Source: Frigoriglobus tundricola (lineage in GTDB: Bacteria; Planctomycetota; Planctomycetia; Gemmatales; Gemmataceae). Taken from it: a stretch of 64,000 bases of DNA. The stretch lies in assembly GCF_013128195.2 (NCBI RefSeq), contig NZ_CP053452.2:8866001-8930000 (forward strand), written 5' to 3'. The number at the start of each line of letters is the position of its first letter. Within the stretch, counting starts at the first letter, position 1. The translations under genes were made by a program, and so were the position numbers. The notes beneath the pieces are model-generated. The model was not told the origin of the DNA, searched no databases, and was given only the letters and a program-made list of their open reading frames with translations. Shown here piece after piece: positions 55,810 through 64,000 of this stretch.

Positions 55810-56811
55810 TCACGTTCCGGTTCGCCCTCGGAACCCCGCCCGGATCGGGTGAGGCCCCCTCACTTGCTTCCCCGATCCGGGTGGTTTTTCTCTACTAGCC
55901 GACTGGCCCCCTTCGGTCGTGATCGCTTGAAACGCGGACCTGCCATCCGTGTTCTCCGTCGCTCTACTCGGCTTCAATGTGAGCAGACAGATTTCCGGTG
56001 GCGCGTTGACCCGCAGCGGCACGCCCGCTTCGCCCAGCCCGCGTGAGACGAAGACCGATGAGGCCGGTCCGCTCACCAAGCCGTGTCGGTACTTTGCTCC
56101 GTACTTCGAGGGGAGCCAGCCCGAGCCCGCGCCGCGCAGGTACACTTGCCCGCCGTGCGTGTGGCCGCTGAGGACCAGACCGACTCGACCGTCCGGCTTG
56201 TCCTCGGCGAAGTCCGGGTTGTGTGCGAGCAGCACCACGGCGGCACCGGTCGGTACCCCGTCGAGCGCGCGGTCGAGATCGGGTTTCCCCCACCACAAAT
56301 CGTCAACGCCCGCGATCCAGAGGTGTTCGCCGCCGAGGGCAACTCGGTAGTGGCCGTTGGTGACGTCCGTGAGCGGGGTCTGAGCGACCCGTTCGCGGTA
56401 AACCGCGCCGCCGCGCTGCATGTCGTGGTTCCCCGGCACGCTGAACACGCCGAGCGGGGCGGACAAGGCGGACAGCGCTTCGAGGCACGGCGGGAGCTGT
56501 CGGTGGGCGTCGGTACCCTTGTGGGCGTAGTCGCCGACCAGCGCGACGAGGTCCGGGGCGAGCGCGTTGGTCCGGCGGACGGCCTCGCGGACGAAGTCGA
56601 TTCCGACGAACGGGCCGTGGTGCAGGTCCGCAAGGACAGCGACCGTCTTGTCCGCGAACGCCGGCGGCAGATTCGGTACGATAACCGTGTGCCGGGCGAT
56701 CCGGATGTGTGCCGCTTCCCAGAACCCGTACGCGGTCGCCAGGCCGGCGGTGCCGGCGAGTACCGCGCCGGCCCGACAGGCCCGACGGATGAACGTTCGA
56801 CGGTCGATCAC
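55810..56811 (-). CDS. Metallophosphoesterase with twin-arginine-like leader
   Basis: This exported calcineurin-like phosphoesterase is of YkuE type. The leader IDRRTFIRRACRAGAVLAG has a twin-arginine pattern. Metal-binding motifs are present in order: VLADLHHG (D-x-H), LVGDYAHKG (GD), VPGNHD (GNHD), LLAHNPD (H) and LSGHTHGGQ (GHTH). Related enzymes cleave UDP-diacylglucosamine or other phosphodiesters at the membrane. The GTG at 56811 starts the leader directly; a GTG at 56877 is possible. The normal family end (PEICLLTLK) is followed by about 45 extra residues encoded through the palindromic repeat, so the original stop was probably lost. Confidence 0.85.
   Translation of the reverse strand: MIDRRTFIRRACRAGAVLAGTAGLATAYGFWEAAHIRIARHTVIVPNLPPAFADKTVAVLADLHHGPFVGIDFVREAVRRTNALAPDLVALVGDYAHKGTDAHRQLPPCLEALSALSAPLGVFSVPGNHDMQRGGAVYRERVAQTPLTDVTNGHYRVALGGEHLWIAGVDDLWWGKPDLDRALDGVPTGAAVVLLAHNPDFAEDKPDGRVGLVLSGHTHGGQVYLRGAGSGWLPSKYGAKYRHGLVSGPASSVFVSRGLGEAGVPLRVNAPPEICLLTLKPSRATENTDGRSAFQAITTEGGQSASREKPPGSGKQVRGPHPIRAGFRGRTGT
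55812..55889. repeat. Palindromic repeat, copy B, with terminator-like T-run
   Basis: This is the second copy of the preceding repeat: CCGCCCGGATCGGG (55836-55849) pairs with CCCGATCCGGGTGG (55871-55884), followed by TTTTTC. It would stop plus-strand transcription and lies inside the end of the minus-strand metallophosphoesterase frame. Confidence 0.65.
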
Positions 56812-57009
56812 GCGACGCACCCGGGTTCGAGGAGCGATGACGGCCCGATATTGTGATCGCGCGCGGACCGTTCTCACAAGTGGAACCGGGGGCGACGCTC
56901 CTTACGGCGAACCCATTCGCCGGGAGCCGTTTCAACTTGGCTTCCCATGCGGGGTGGAGTAGTTTCACTTCTCGCCTTCCTCCGAACGTCCTTGTCAGGG
57001 AGTCCGCAC

Positions 57010-57564
57010 GTGAGCCAGGTCGGGTTACGGAAGTGGCACCGGTGGGTCGGCTTCGCGTCCGCCCCGTTCCTCCTGTTCGCCACGCTCACCGGGATCTTCG
57101 CCGGGATCGCGGAGATGACGAGTGAGGACGAAGAGGCGCGCGAGAAGGCCCGCGAACGAACCAGCGGTGTGAAGCTCCCGGCCCCTGCGACCGCGGTGAG
57201 CGAACCGATCGCCAAAGCGATGACAAAAGCGGCGCCCCGCGCCGAGGGCGCGCCCGTCGATAAGGTGCTGGTGGACTTCAAGGCCGACCCGCCGACGGTG
57301 ACCATCTGTCTCGGCAAGCCGGGCGGCGGTGAGGACCGGAAGCTCGTCTGCGACGCACGGACCGGCGACGTGCTTCGCGAAGAGCGGTACGAGGACAAAC
57401 CCTTTCTGACCCGGCTCCACAGCGGCGAGGCGCTCGGGGACTGGGGGCTGGTGTTCGGAACGGCGTGGGGACTCGCCCTGTTGCTCCTGCTCGGAACGGG
57501 CCTGGTGATCTACTGGGCGATGCGGAGACCGAACCGGACGGGCTGGCGGCGACTCTTCTGGTGA
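57010..57564 (+). CDS. PepSY-associated membrane protein
   Basis: This 184-residue protein has two membrane helices (WVGFASAPFLLFATLTGIFAG near the N-terminus and WGLALLLLLGTGLVIYWAM near the C-terminus) around an extracytoplasmic PepSY-like domain (PTVTICLGKPGG, TGDVLREERYEDKPFLTRLH). The LRKWHRWVGF start and LHSGEALG motif match PepSY_TM proteins, often linked to iron or redox work. The GTG at 57010 has AGGGAG at ideal distance, which decides it over the frame open from 56947. Confidence 0.78.
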   Translation: MSQVGLRKWHRWVGFASAPFLLFATLTGIFAGIAEMTSEDEEAREKARERTSGVKLPAPATAVSEPIAKAMTKAAPRAEGAPVDKVLVDFKADPPTVTICLGKPGGGEDRKLVCDARTGDVLREERYEDKPFLTRLHSGEALGDWGLVFGTAWGLALLLLLGTGLVIYWAMRRPNRTGWRRLFW

Positions 57565-57748
57565 CCGCACGTTAAACTCGGGCGACCGGAAGCACCGGGG
57601 GGTGGAACTCGACGGGACGGGCGATCCTGCGATTGTTTTACGCTTGATGACGCGGCCGGAGCCATGATCATTTACTATATAATCTGCATATCAGATTTTT
57701 TTACCCGCGGTCATGATAATTTGGCGAATCGCCCGAAGTCTATAGTTT

Positions 57749-57777
57749 TTGACACGCTACTTTTCGTATACTAGACT
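57749..57777 (+). promoter_or_regulatory. Sigma-70-type promoter before the large secreted protein
   Basis: TTGACA, a 17-base spacer and TAGACT lie in an AT-rich stretch (57660-57790) about 220 bases before the ATG at 58000. The -35 is perfect and the -10 fits 4 of 6. No other gene lies in the gap 57565-57999. Confidence 0.55.
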
Positions 57778-57999
57778 CCGCCGTCCAGTTAACACCATTA
57801 AAGACTCGCAGTCGCAGTTGCGATTTCATCGCCCCGACACGGACTCGACCACCCGTCACCCGCACCCGCTGCTCACACGCAACAGCGTGCGACCGCGTGA
57901 GCGGACGGGGCCGCGAGTCAGTTGCCGTCTCACGTCGTCCAGCCCTCGCCCGTAGCTCGCCCCTTAACAGATCTTCCGAACGACAAGGAGCACGTCCCC

Positions 58000-60900
58000 A
58001 TGTCAGGACGTCGAGCCGAGCCGCGCGCGCAGAAGTCCGTTCGCCCCCTGTTCCGGCCCGAAATCGACCACCTGGAGGACCGCACCGTTCCCGGAGCCGG
58101 CGGGGGCTTCACCGGTGCCGGATTGACCGGCCAATACTTCAACAACACCACACTCAGCGGCACGCCCGCGTTCACCCGGACGGACATTCGCCTCGACTGG
58201 GCCAGCACCTCCGCGGCCCCGGGCGGGTCGATCGCCGACGGCTACCAGAACGTCGCGGCAACCCACTGGTCGGCCCACTGGACGGGTCAGCTCCTCGCCC
58301 GTTACAGCGAGACGTACACGTTCGACGCGTTCGCCGCCGACGCCGTGGTGCTAAAGCTCCGGCCCACCGGCTCCTCGAGCTGGACAACGGTCATCACCCA
58401 GCCCGCGCTCACCGGCACCGATTCGCTCGGCACCATGGCGCTCGCGGCCGGTGTCACCTACGATGTGGACGTCACGTTCACCGAGCTGACGGGGCCGTGG
58501 GCGCTGCAACTGAGCTGGAGCAGCCCCAGCACGCCCAAAGAAACCATCGACACGCTGACCCAGTCGGGCATCAACAACCCGGATGGGACGGAGGCGTATA
58601 CCAACATCGTCTCGGGCGGGCGGAACACTTGGAACGGGTTCAACGGCAACGTCCCCACCCTCGACGCCAACGGGTGGCCGAGCGGGGACGCCAACTACGT
58701 CTTTCAGGCCAGCCTGAACCAGGGGCTGGGCGTCGACCCGCTGATGCTCGGCACGGTCACCTTCCAGTTCAACGGCAAGGCGACGGTGATCATTCAGGGC
58801 AACGTCGATACCGGCTCGCTTCATTACACTTACAATCTCACGACGAACCTCACGACGGGCACGTTCACCACCCGAGACAACGGGTCGAACGCGTCCTCCA
58901 TCTCCTTCATCCACTCCACCCGAAACGGGCAAGTGGGCGGCCCCGGCGGTATCACCAATCTGGAACTCTACCTGCCCGCGGCCCCGAACAGCACGACGAG
59001 CTACGCGTCCAACACGCTCTTCACGACCGCCATCCGCAACGCGATGAGCCAGTTCGAGGTGCTCCGGTTTCAACTCGTCGCCAGCGAGCAAGTGAACTGG
59101 TCCGACCGCACCCCGCCGACCTACTTCAACCAGAACGGCGGGACGACATCGACCAGCCCCTACGGCACGGGGTACGTGTCGAACAACGGCTGGTCGTGGG
59201 AAGATGAGATCATGCTGGCCAACGAGACGGGGCGGGATCTCATGATCTCGGTCCCCACTCTGGCCACCGGGAGCAGCCCGGCCGACACCCAGAGTTACAT
59301 TTACAAGCTCGCGGAACTGATCCGCTACGGGTCCGACGGGGTGAACCCGTACACTAGCCCCCAGGCCGATCCGTTGTACCCGCCGCTCAACGGCAACCTG
59401 CACGTCTACCTGGAACTGGGGAACGAGCTCTGGAACACGGCCTCGCCGTTCGTCAACGACTACTACAACCTGAAACAGCTCACGATCGCCGTGGCCGACA
59501 GTAACAATGCCGACTTCCAGGCGATCAACTACGACCACCTGAGTACCGCCAAGGACGCCGGCGGCAACTACGTCTCCGTCACCACCTGGCAGACGCGGAT
59601 GGCCGTGTTGCGCATGGTCCAGATCAGCGACATCTTCCGGTCCGTGTTCGGCGACGGGGCGATGCCCGCCACCGGTTCCGATCCCATCGTCCGGCCGCTG
59701 TACGAGTGGCAGTACGCCAACAACAACAACACTGCGTCCACAGCCCTGAACTGGGCCGACCATTATTTCAACAAGACCGACCCGAACAGCCCGTACACGG
59801 GCACCGCCCGACCGGTGGACTATTACCTCTGGGGCGGCGGCGGGGCCGATTATTACAGTTCGGACAACCCGGACGGCCTGACCGCGCTCCTGCCGAACAA
59901 TACGTTCGGAGCGACCACCGTTGCCGCCGGCTACACCCAGCACCCCGCCGGCGCGGGCTGGAGCTTCACCGGAATCGCCGGCATCGCCCGCAGCAGCGGC
60001 ACCGGGGACATCCCGCCGGCGTACAGCGGCAGCCAGGTCGGGTACGTCACGGACCGCGGGAGCGCGACGGCCACCCTCACGTTCCCGGCCACACAGACCT
60101 CGTCCGTTTACGCCGTCTCGTTCGCAGCGGTCAACCGGCACCAGACTGGTGCCGCCGCGCCGGACGGTGAGAACGTCCGCGTGTACCTGGACTACGGCAC
60201 TCCCAACCAGGTGGACATCACGGCCACCACGTACTCCCAGAGCGACGGGTATACGCCCCCCGACTACGCCAGCATCGGGTGGCAGGCCCGCAACGTGTCC
60301 TGGGTCAGCTCCGAGTTCTACGCCACCGACACGTTCTCCGTCGCCCCCGGTTCCAAGCACACCATCACCTTCGTGGGGATGGGTAACATCAGCGACCCGG
60401 CGCAAACGAACCAGACGGTGTTCCTCGGGGACGTGCAGGTGACGAGCGTCGATGCGATTTACTCCGGGGGCATCCCGGCCGGCGGTGACGCCACCGGCCA
60501 ACCCGTCGGACAGGGCGTGAGCACCACGATAACCACCGAGGCCAACTGGGCCGCAGCCTTCGGTTTAAAGGAGGTCTCGTACGAGGGCGGCTGGTCGCTC
60601 GGCGGCGACGACGGCGGCTCGCCGCTCCAGCTCGCGGCCAAGTACGCCGACAGCCGCACCGCCACGGCCCAGGAGCAGCTCATGAGCGTGTTCGCCCGGG
60701 CCGGGTCCGCGGTGAACGTGTTCGGCACGTACGCCCAGTGGCCGGACTGGTCCGATCCGACCGCTCAGCAGGGGCTGCTGAACATCAGCGCGTACCCCAT
60801 CGTTCAGGGCATCGAGGCGGCGGCCGACCAGCTCCCCCCGGCCCCCACCAACGGCACGCCGGTCCCGGCGACGCTCGCCGCGGCCGGCGCCACGCTGACG

Positions 60901-62787
60901 AGCGGTTATGCCAATGGGACGCTCTCGGCCGGCGGCTGGATGAGCTGGAACGTGCTGGTCCCAGCGGCCGGGGTCTACAACATCAGCACCGACGCCGGCG
61001 GCGGCGGGACCGAGGCCTTCTATGTGGACGGCCAGCTGGTCGGTACCCAGGCCAGCGCGGCGTCCCAGACCGCGGCGCCGTTCGCCGTCACCCTGAGCCC
61101 GGGGCTGCACACCGTTCGGGTGGTGAGCACGAGCGGGGCGTTCGGGATCGGTAACCTGTACGTTTGGTCCGGACCGCCGCCCGCGTCGGGTCCGGACCTG
61201 GCCACGTTTTCGTTCCTCGGTGCCACCGGGAAGGAGACCAGCGACGCGGCCGGCAGTGCGGCGAGCCACGTTACGGTCGGCGCCCTCACCCGCGGGAGCG
61301 GCCTGAACCCCGAAACCCAGGGGCTGGGGGCGAACTCCTTCGCCAGTGCGGCGGTCGGCAACGCCTACGGGGCCACACTGGCTGCTGCCGTGAGCCTGCA
61401 ACAGTACTACCAGTTCAACTTATCGGTGGCGTCCGGGTATTCGATGTCGCTGACCGGGCTCAATGTTGAAGGCTGGACCCAAAGCGCGAGCCCGCCGGGA
61501 ATCGGGATCCAGGTCAGCACCGATGGGGTCAATTTCACGACGGTGTACAACTCGACCACCAGCTATGCCGCCGCCAGTCTCGGACAAGTTACCGCCGTCC
61601 AAAACGTGACCGGTACGGTCACGGTCCGGATCTATCTGTACGGCATCGGCACTTACGCGAGCAGCGGCATCGGCCGGTGGACGGGGAACGGATTAACCGT
61701 CGCGGGGTCTGTCCAGTCGGCGGCCCGTCAGCCCGTCGCGGGCTTCAATTTCGCCGGCGACACCGGGAAGGAGACCAGCGACCCGGCCACGACCGTGGCC
61801 ACCGGCCTGTCGGCGTCCGCCATCACCCGCGGCACCGGCCTGAACCCCGAAACGCAGGCGCTGGGCGCCAACTCGATCGCCAGCGGGGCGGTCGGGCACG
61901 TGTACGGGGCCACCCTCGCCGCCGCCGTCAACCTGCAACAGTACTACCAGTTCGCCGTCCAGCCCACCAGCGGCGACACCCTCTCGCTGAGCGGCATCAA
62001 CGTCGCCGCCTGGGGCCAGAACGAGCCCCCCGGCGTCGGCATCCAGGTCAGCACCGACGGCGTCAACTTCACCACCGTCTTCACCGGCACCACTAACACC
62101 GCTAGCGCCAACCTCAGTCAAGTGGCGGCCGTCCAAGGCGTCAGTGGCGCGGTCACGGTCCGGGTCTACCTGTACGGCATCGGAGCATACGAGAGCAGCG
62201 GCATCGGCCGGGCACCCGGGAACAGTGTGACGGTGACGGGGTCTGTCCAGTCGGCGACCCGTCAGCCCGTCGCGGGCTTCAATTTCGCCGGCGATACCGG
62301 GAAGGAGACCAGCGACCCGGCCACGACCGTGGCCACCGGCCTGTCGGCGTCCGCCATCACCCGCGGCACCGGCCTGAACCCCGAAACGCAGGCGCTGGGC
62401 GCCAACTCGATCGCCAGCGGGGCGGTCGGGCACGTGTACGGGGCCACCCTCGCCGCCGCCGTCAACCTGCAACAGTACTACCAGTTCACCGTCCAGCCCA
62501 CCAGCGGCGACACCCTCTCGCTGAGCGGCATCAACGTCACCGCCTGGGGCCAGAACGAGCCCCCCGGCGTCGGCATCCAGGTCAGCACCGACGGCGTCAA
62601 CTTCGCCACCGTCTTCTCCGGCAACACCAACACTGCCGCCGCCGCCCTGAGCGGCAACCCGGCACTCCAGGGGCTCAGCGGCGCCGTAACCATTCGCATC
62701 TACCTCTACGGCGTCGGGCCGTACGAGAGCAGCGGCATCGGCCGGGTAGCCGGAGACGCCCTCGATCTCCTTGGAAGTGTGAGTTGA
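58000..62787 (+). CDS. Large secreted PA14/glycoside-hydrolase-like protein with tandem C-terminal repeats
   Basis: This 1,595-residue protein carries the planctomycete N-terminal motif RPEIDHLEDRTVPGAGG. A PA14-type domain (TGQYFNNTTLSGTP, THWSAHWTGQLLARYSETY) covers about 35-180. A domain of unknown type and a TIM-barrel-like region follow, with LHVYLELGNELWN. The NE pair matches the acid/base site of clan GH-A hydrolases, and VSYEGGWS about 350 residues later fits the nucleophile. A carbohydrate-binding-like domain lies between, and three repeats of about 178 residues close the protein (GKETSDPATTVATG, QYYQF, GIQVSTDGVNF). AAGGAG precedes the ATG at 58000. It is probably a surface polysaccharide-acting enzyme; substrate unknown. 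Confidence 0.82.
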   Translation: MSGRRAEPRAQKSVRPLFRPEIDHLEDRTVPGAGGGFTGAGLTGQYFNNTTLSGTPAFTRTDIRLDWASTSAAPGGSIADGYQNVAATHWSAHWTGQLLARYSETYTFDAFAADAVVLKLRPTGSSSWTTVITQPALTGTDSLGTMALAAGVTYDVDVTFTELTGPWALQLSWSSPSTPKETIDTLTQSGINNPDGTEAYTNIVSGGRNTWNGFNGNVPTLDANGWPSGDANYVFQASLNQGLGVDPLMLGTVTFQFNGKATVIIQGNVDTGSLHYTYNLTTNLTTGTFTTRDNGSNASSISFIHSTRNGQVGGPGGITNLELYLPAAPNSTTSYASNTLFTTAIRNAMSQFEVLRFQLVASEQVNWSDRTPPTYFNQNGGTTSTSPYGTGYVSNNGWSWEDEIMLANETGRDLMISVPTLATGSSPADTQSYIYKLAELIRYGSDGVNPYTSPQADPLYPPLNGNLHVYLELGNELWNTASPFVNDYYNLKQLTIAVADSNNADFQAINYDHLSTAKDAGGNYVSVTTWQTRMAVLRMVQISDIFRSVFGDGAMPATGSDPIVRPLYEWQYANNNNTASTALNWADHYFNKTDPNSPYTGTARPVDYYLWGGGGADYYSSDNPDGLTALLPNNTFGATTVAAGYTQHPAGAGWSFTGIAGIARSSGTGDIPPAYSGSQVGYVTDRGSATATLTFPATQTSSVYAVSFAAVNRHQTGAAAPDGENVRVYLDYGTPNQVDITATTYSQSDGYTPPDYASIGWQARNVSWVSSEFYATDTFSVAPGSKHTITFVGMGNISDPAQTNQTVFLGDVQVTSVDAIYSGGIPAGGDATGQPVGQGVSTTITTEANWAAAFGLKEVSYEGGWSLGGDDGGSPLQLAAKYADSRTATAQEQLMSVFARAGSAVNVFGTYAQWPDWSDPTAQQGLLNISAYPIVQGIEAAADQLPPAPTNGTPVPATLAAAGATLTSGYANGTLSAGGWMSWNVLVPAAGVYNISTDAGGGGTEAFYVDGQLVGTQASAASQTAAPFAVTLSPGLHTVRVVSTSGAFGIGNLYVWSGPPPASGPDLATFSFLGATGKETSDAAGSAASHVTVGALTRGSGLNPETQGLGANSFASAAVGNAYGATLAAAVSLQQYYQFNLSVASGYSMSLTGLNVEGWTQSASPPGIGIQVSTDGVNFTTVYNSTTSYAAASLGQVTAVQNVTGTVTVRIYLYGIGTYASSGIGRWTGNGLTVAGSVQSAARQPVAGFNFAGDTGKETSDPATTVATGLSASAITRGTGLNPETQALGANSIASGAVGHVYGATLAAAVNLQQYYQFAVQPTSGDTLSLSGINVAAWGQNEPPGVGIQVSTDGVNFTTVFTGTTNTASANLSQVAAVQGVSGAVTVRVYLYGIGAYESSGIGRAPGNSVTVTGSVQSATRQPVAGFNFAGDTGKETSDPATTVATGLSASAITRGTGLNPETQALGANSIASGAVGHVYGATLAAAVNLQQYYQFTVQPTSGDTLSLSGINVTAWGQNEPPGVGIQVSTDGVNFATVFSGNTNTAAAALSGNPALQGLSGAVTIRIYLYGVGPYESSGIGRVAGDALDLLGSVS
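61704..62771 (+). repeat. Two near-identical 534-bp tandem copies inside the secreted protein gene
   Basis: Copies at 61704-62237 and 62238-62771 align without gaps over most of their length; a 200-base part is identical at the protein level on either strand. An older, diverged third copy precedes them (about 61170-61703). The period is 178 codons, so the frame is kept. Confidence 0.85.
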
Positions 62788-62937
62788 TGCGACCGGGGAG
62801 GAGACACGAAGAGCGCGGCGATCGGAAACGTAAAGTTCCACCCCCGACGTCGCCCGGCTATGCTGTCCCAGCCCCTGGGGCCGAAGAGAGCATGCCGTCG
62901 AACAGCGTTTGAGGTTTCAACGGATCAATCCGATCAC

Positions 62938-62980
62938 AGAAGGCCCCGATCACGCCAGGACGGCGTGATCGGGGCCTTCT
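62938..62980. terminator. Bidirectional terminator hairpin
   Basis: AGAAGGCCCCGATCACGCC (62938-62956) pairs exactly with 62962-62980, a 19-bp stem with a 5-base loop, between convergent genes. Confidence 0.85.
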
Positions 62981-63051
62981 GTTCTTCCCGCGGGTCTCGG
63001 CCACGTGGGCGAGATGTGGCCGCCGATTTGTCGGGGGACGGTCCCGTTACT

Positions 63052-63702
63052 TTATTTCTCGGAATCCATTGGGAGTAATCGCTGCGGGAGGTCGCGGAAC
63101 GTGGCCTTACCGCCGTCATCGTAGTTGATCTGCCAAACACGATCGAAAACGTGGTCTCCCCATTTTTCAGGGACCTTTCCCGCCTTCAGCGCCCGAGCCA
63201 GATCGGGGATCGAACTGTGTCGCCACGAGATCAGAACCGTTTTCCCGGCATACTTGGAACCGGAAAGGAGTTCGTCGCAGAGTTCGGGGATGCCCTCCTT
63301 CGGTTTCTCCATCCCCTCTTTGGGAAGCTTGCTATCGAACGTTTCATTGATTGTCAACTTGTGCTTTTTGGCGAGCGGCGCGACCGTGTCCACGGGCCTG
63401 TGGCTCTCCTTGTGGGATTTGGCCGCGAATATGAAGTCCGGCTTTGGGAACGGGTTCGGTCGCGGCGCAGAGGCCACGAACAACTGGTCTAGTACCTCGG
63501 CGCGCTCGTTCCCCTTTTTAGAGAGGTGCGCGTCGTCCTTCTCGCCGGTCTTCTCGGCATGGCGAATGATGAGCACGCACTGGGGATACCGGACGGCCTT
63601 GGCCCCGCCGTCCGCCGGCGCACCAGCCGGACACAACAGTGCGCTCGCAACGAACAGTGCCGATGCGACAACGGCCAATCGAGTGACTCGGATCCAGTAC
63701 AT
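63052..63702 (-). CDS. Secreted histidine phosphatase family protein
   Basis: This 216-residue protein has a signal peptide (LAVVASALFVASALLCPAGA). The catalytic motif CVLIIRHAEK (phosphohistidine in RHAEK) is followed by DAHLSKKGNERAEVL, the typical 'LS..G..RA..L' spacing. The second histidine lies in VLISWRHSSIPDLA. It would hydrolyse phosphate esters outside the cytoplasm. The ATG at 63702 is preferred because the signal begins there; the frame is open to 63726. Family assignment is firm, substrate unknown. Confidence 0.85.
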   Translation of the reverse strand: MYWIRVTRLAVVASALFVASALLCPAGAPADGGAKAVRYPQCVLIIRHAEKTGEKDDAHLSKKGNERAEVLDQLFVASAPRPNPFPKPDFIFAAKSHKESHRPVDTVAPLAKKHKLTINETFDSKLPKEGMEKPKEGIPELCDELLSGSKYAGKTVLISWRHSSIPDLARALKAGKVPEKWGDHVFDRVWQINYDDGGKATFRDLPQRLLPMDSEK

Positions 63703-63821
63703 GCAGGAGCCCCCAGGTAAGACCAACGGTGCTCACGAGCGCCGGTGATCTTACTGTAGATACCGAATGGGTGGTTTCCGGTATTCAACTCGGGCGCTGC
63801 GCCCCTTCGGTCGGTGCGGGA

Positions 63822-64000
63822 CTACGGTCTCACCGGGGGCAAAAACTTCAGCCATCCGGCTGGAATAACGAGCTTCTTGCCCGGTTCGATCCCGGCCGAG
63901 AAGAAGACGTTCGGCGGCGCGGTCCGCGCTTGAAGCAGGACGGCCGCCGCCCCGCCCGCGAAGCCGGTCGCCGGTCCCGGACCGCCCACGGAGTCTCCGC
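63822..64000 (-). CDS. C-terminal end of an unidentified protein, cut by window edge
   Basis: About 58 residues are visible (GGAAAVLLQARTAPPNVFF, GIEPGKKLVIPAGWLKFLPP) ending with a TAG at 63822-63824. The composition looks like real protein, but I recognise no family. The beginning lies beyond the window. Confidence 0.45.
   Translation of the reverse strand, partial: GDSVGGPGPATGFAGGAAAVLLQARTAPPNVFFSAGIEPGKKLVIPAGWLKFLPPVRP

Noticed and set aside
58351-60501. 716-aa open frame on minus opposite the secreted protein
   Set aside because: Shadow frame; the plus strand has the PA14 and hydrolase-like motifs and a ribosome site.

Overview
The window looks like chromosomal DNA of a Gemmata-like planctomycete (Gemmataceae). 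I base this on very high GC, long intergenic gaps, a DUF1559 protein with a prepilin-like N-terminus, a large secreted protein with the 'LEDRTVP' motif that planctomycetes place near the N-terminus, WD40 and HEAT proteins of the local type, and several histidine kinases with many PAS domains. This is recognition from memory, not a database result.

Layout. 1-6615 (minus): a very large multi-PAS/GAF sensor histidine kinase, split by one in-frame TAG, followed by an Rcp1-type response regulator. 7268-12979 (plus): a cysteine-dioxygenase-like/FAD-NAD(P) fusion, a WD40 protein and a zinc-ribbon membrane protein. 13177-14381: a dead IS4-type transposase and two small proteins, the first with a textbook sigma-54 promoter. 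14472-19738 (minus): a three-gene formate dehydrogenase operon. Its catalytic subunit is a selenoprotein: an in-frame TGA is followed by a SECIS-like hairpin. 20706-31517 (minus): a cyclic beta-glucan synthase (NdvB type), an unknown 68-aa protein and a type I ABC exporter, which together suggest a glucan synthesis and export operon. 31883-34949: a membrane/HEAT-repeat gene with several frameshifts. 35137-39711: small stress-type proteins (YflT-like, DUF1328, SYLF, tiny membrane proteins) and a two-component pair. 40127-44368: a CHASE3/PAS/GAF hybrid kinase behind a sigma-54 promoter. 44854-47095: a basic small protein, an FKBP-type isomerase, a stand-alone kinase ATPase domain and a small unknown protein. 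47424-49664: a glycine-rich secreted protein with one frameshift, and an IS630 element inserted precisely in its stop codon. 50169-57564: response regulators, an HTH/pseudo-receiver protein, transposase remnants, a DUF1559 protein, a metallophosphoesterase and a PepSY-type membrane protein. 58000-62787: a 1595-aa secreted PA14/glycoside-hydrolase-like protein with a 534-bp tandem duplication. 63052-64000: a secreted histidine phosphatase and the end of an unidentified gene.

Working together. The formate dehydrogenase should pass electrons from formate through four predicted [4Fe-4S] clusters to quinone via an NrfD subunit. The glucan synthase and exporter suggest an envelope or periplasmic glucan. 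Several small stress-type genes carry sigma-54-like -24/-12 elements about 51-57 nt before their start codons, which suggests a shared regulon. Four genes carry single-base or few-base lesions, so either the region is decaying or the assembly has local errors.
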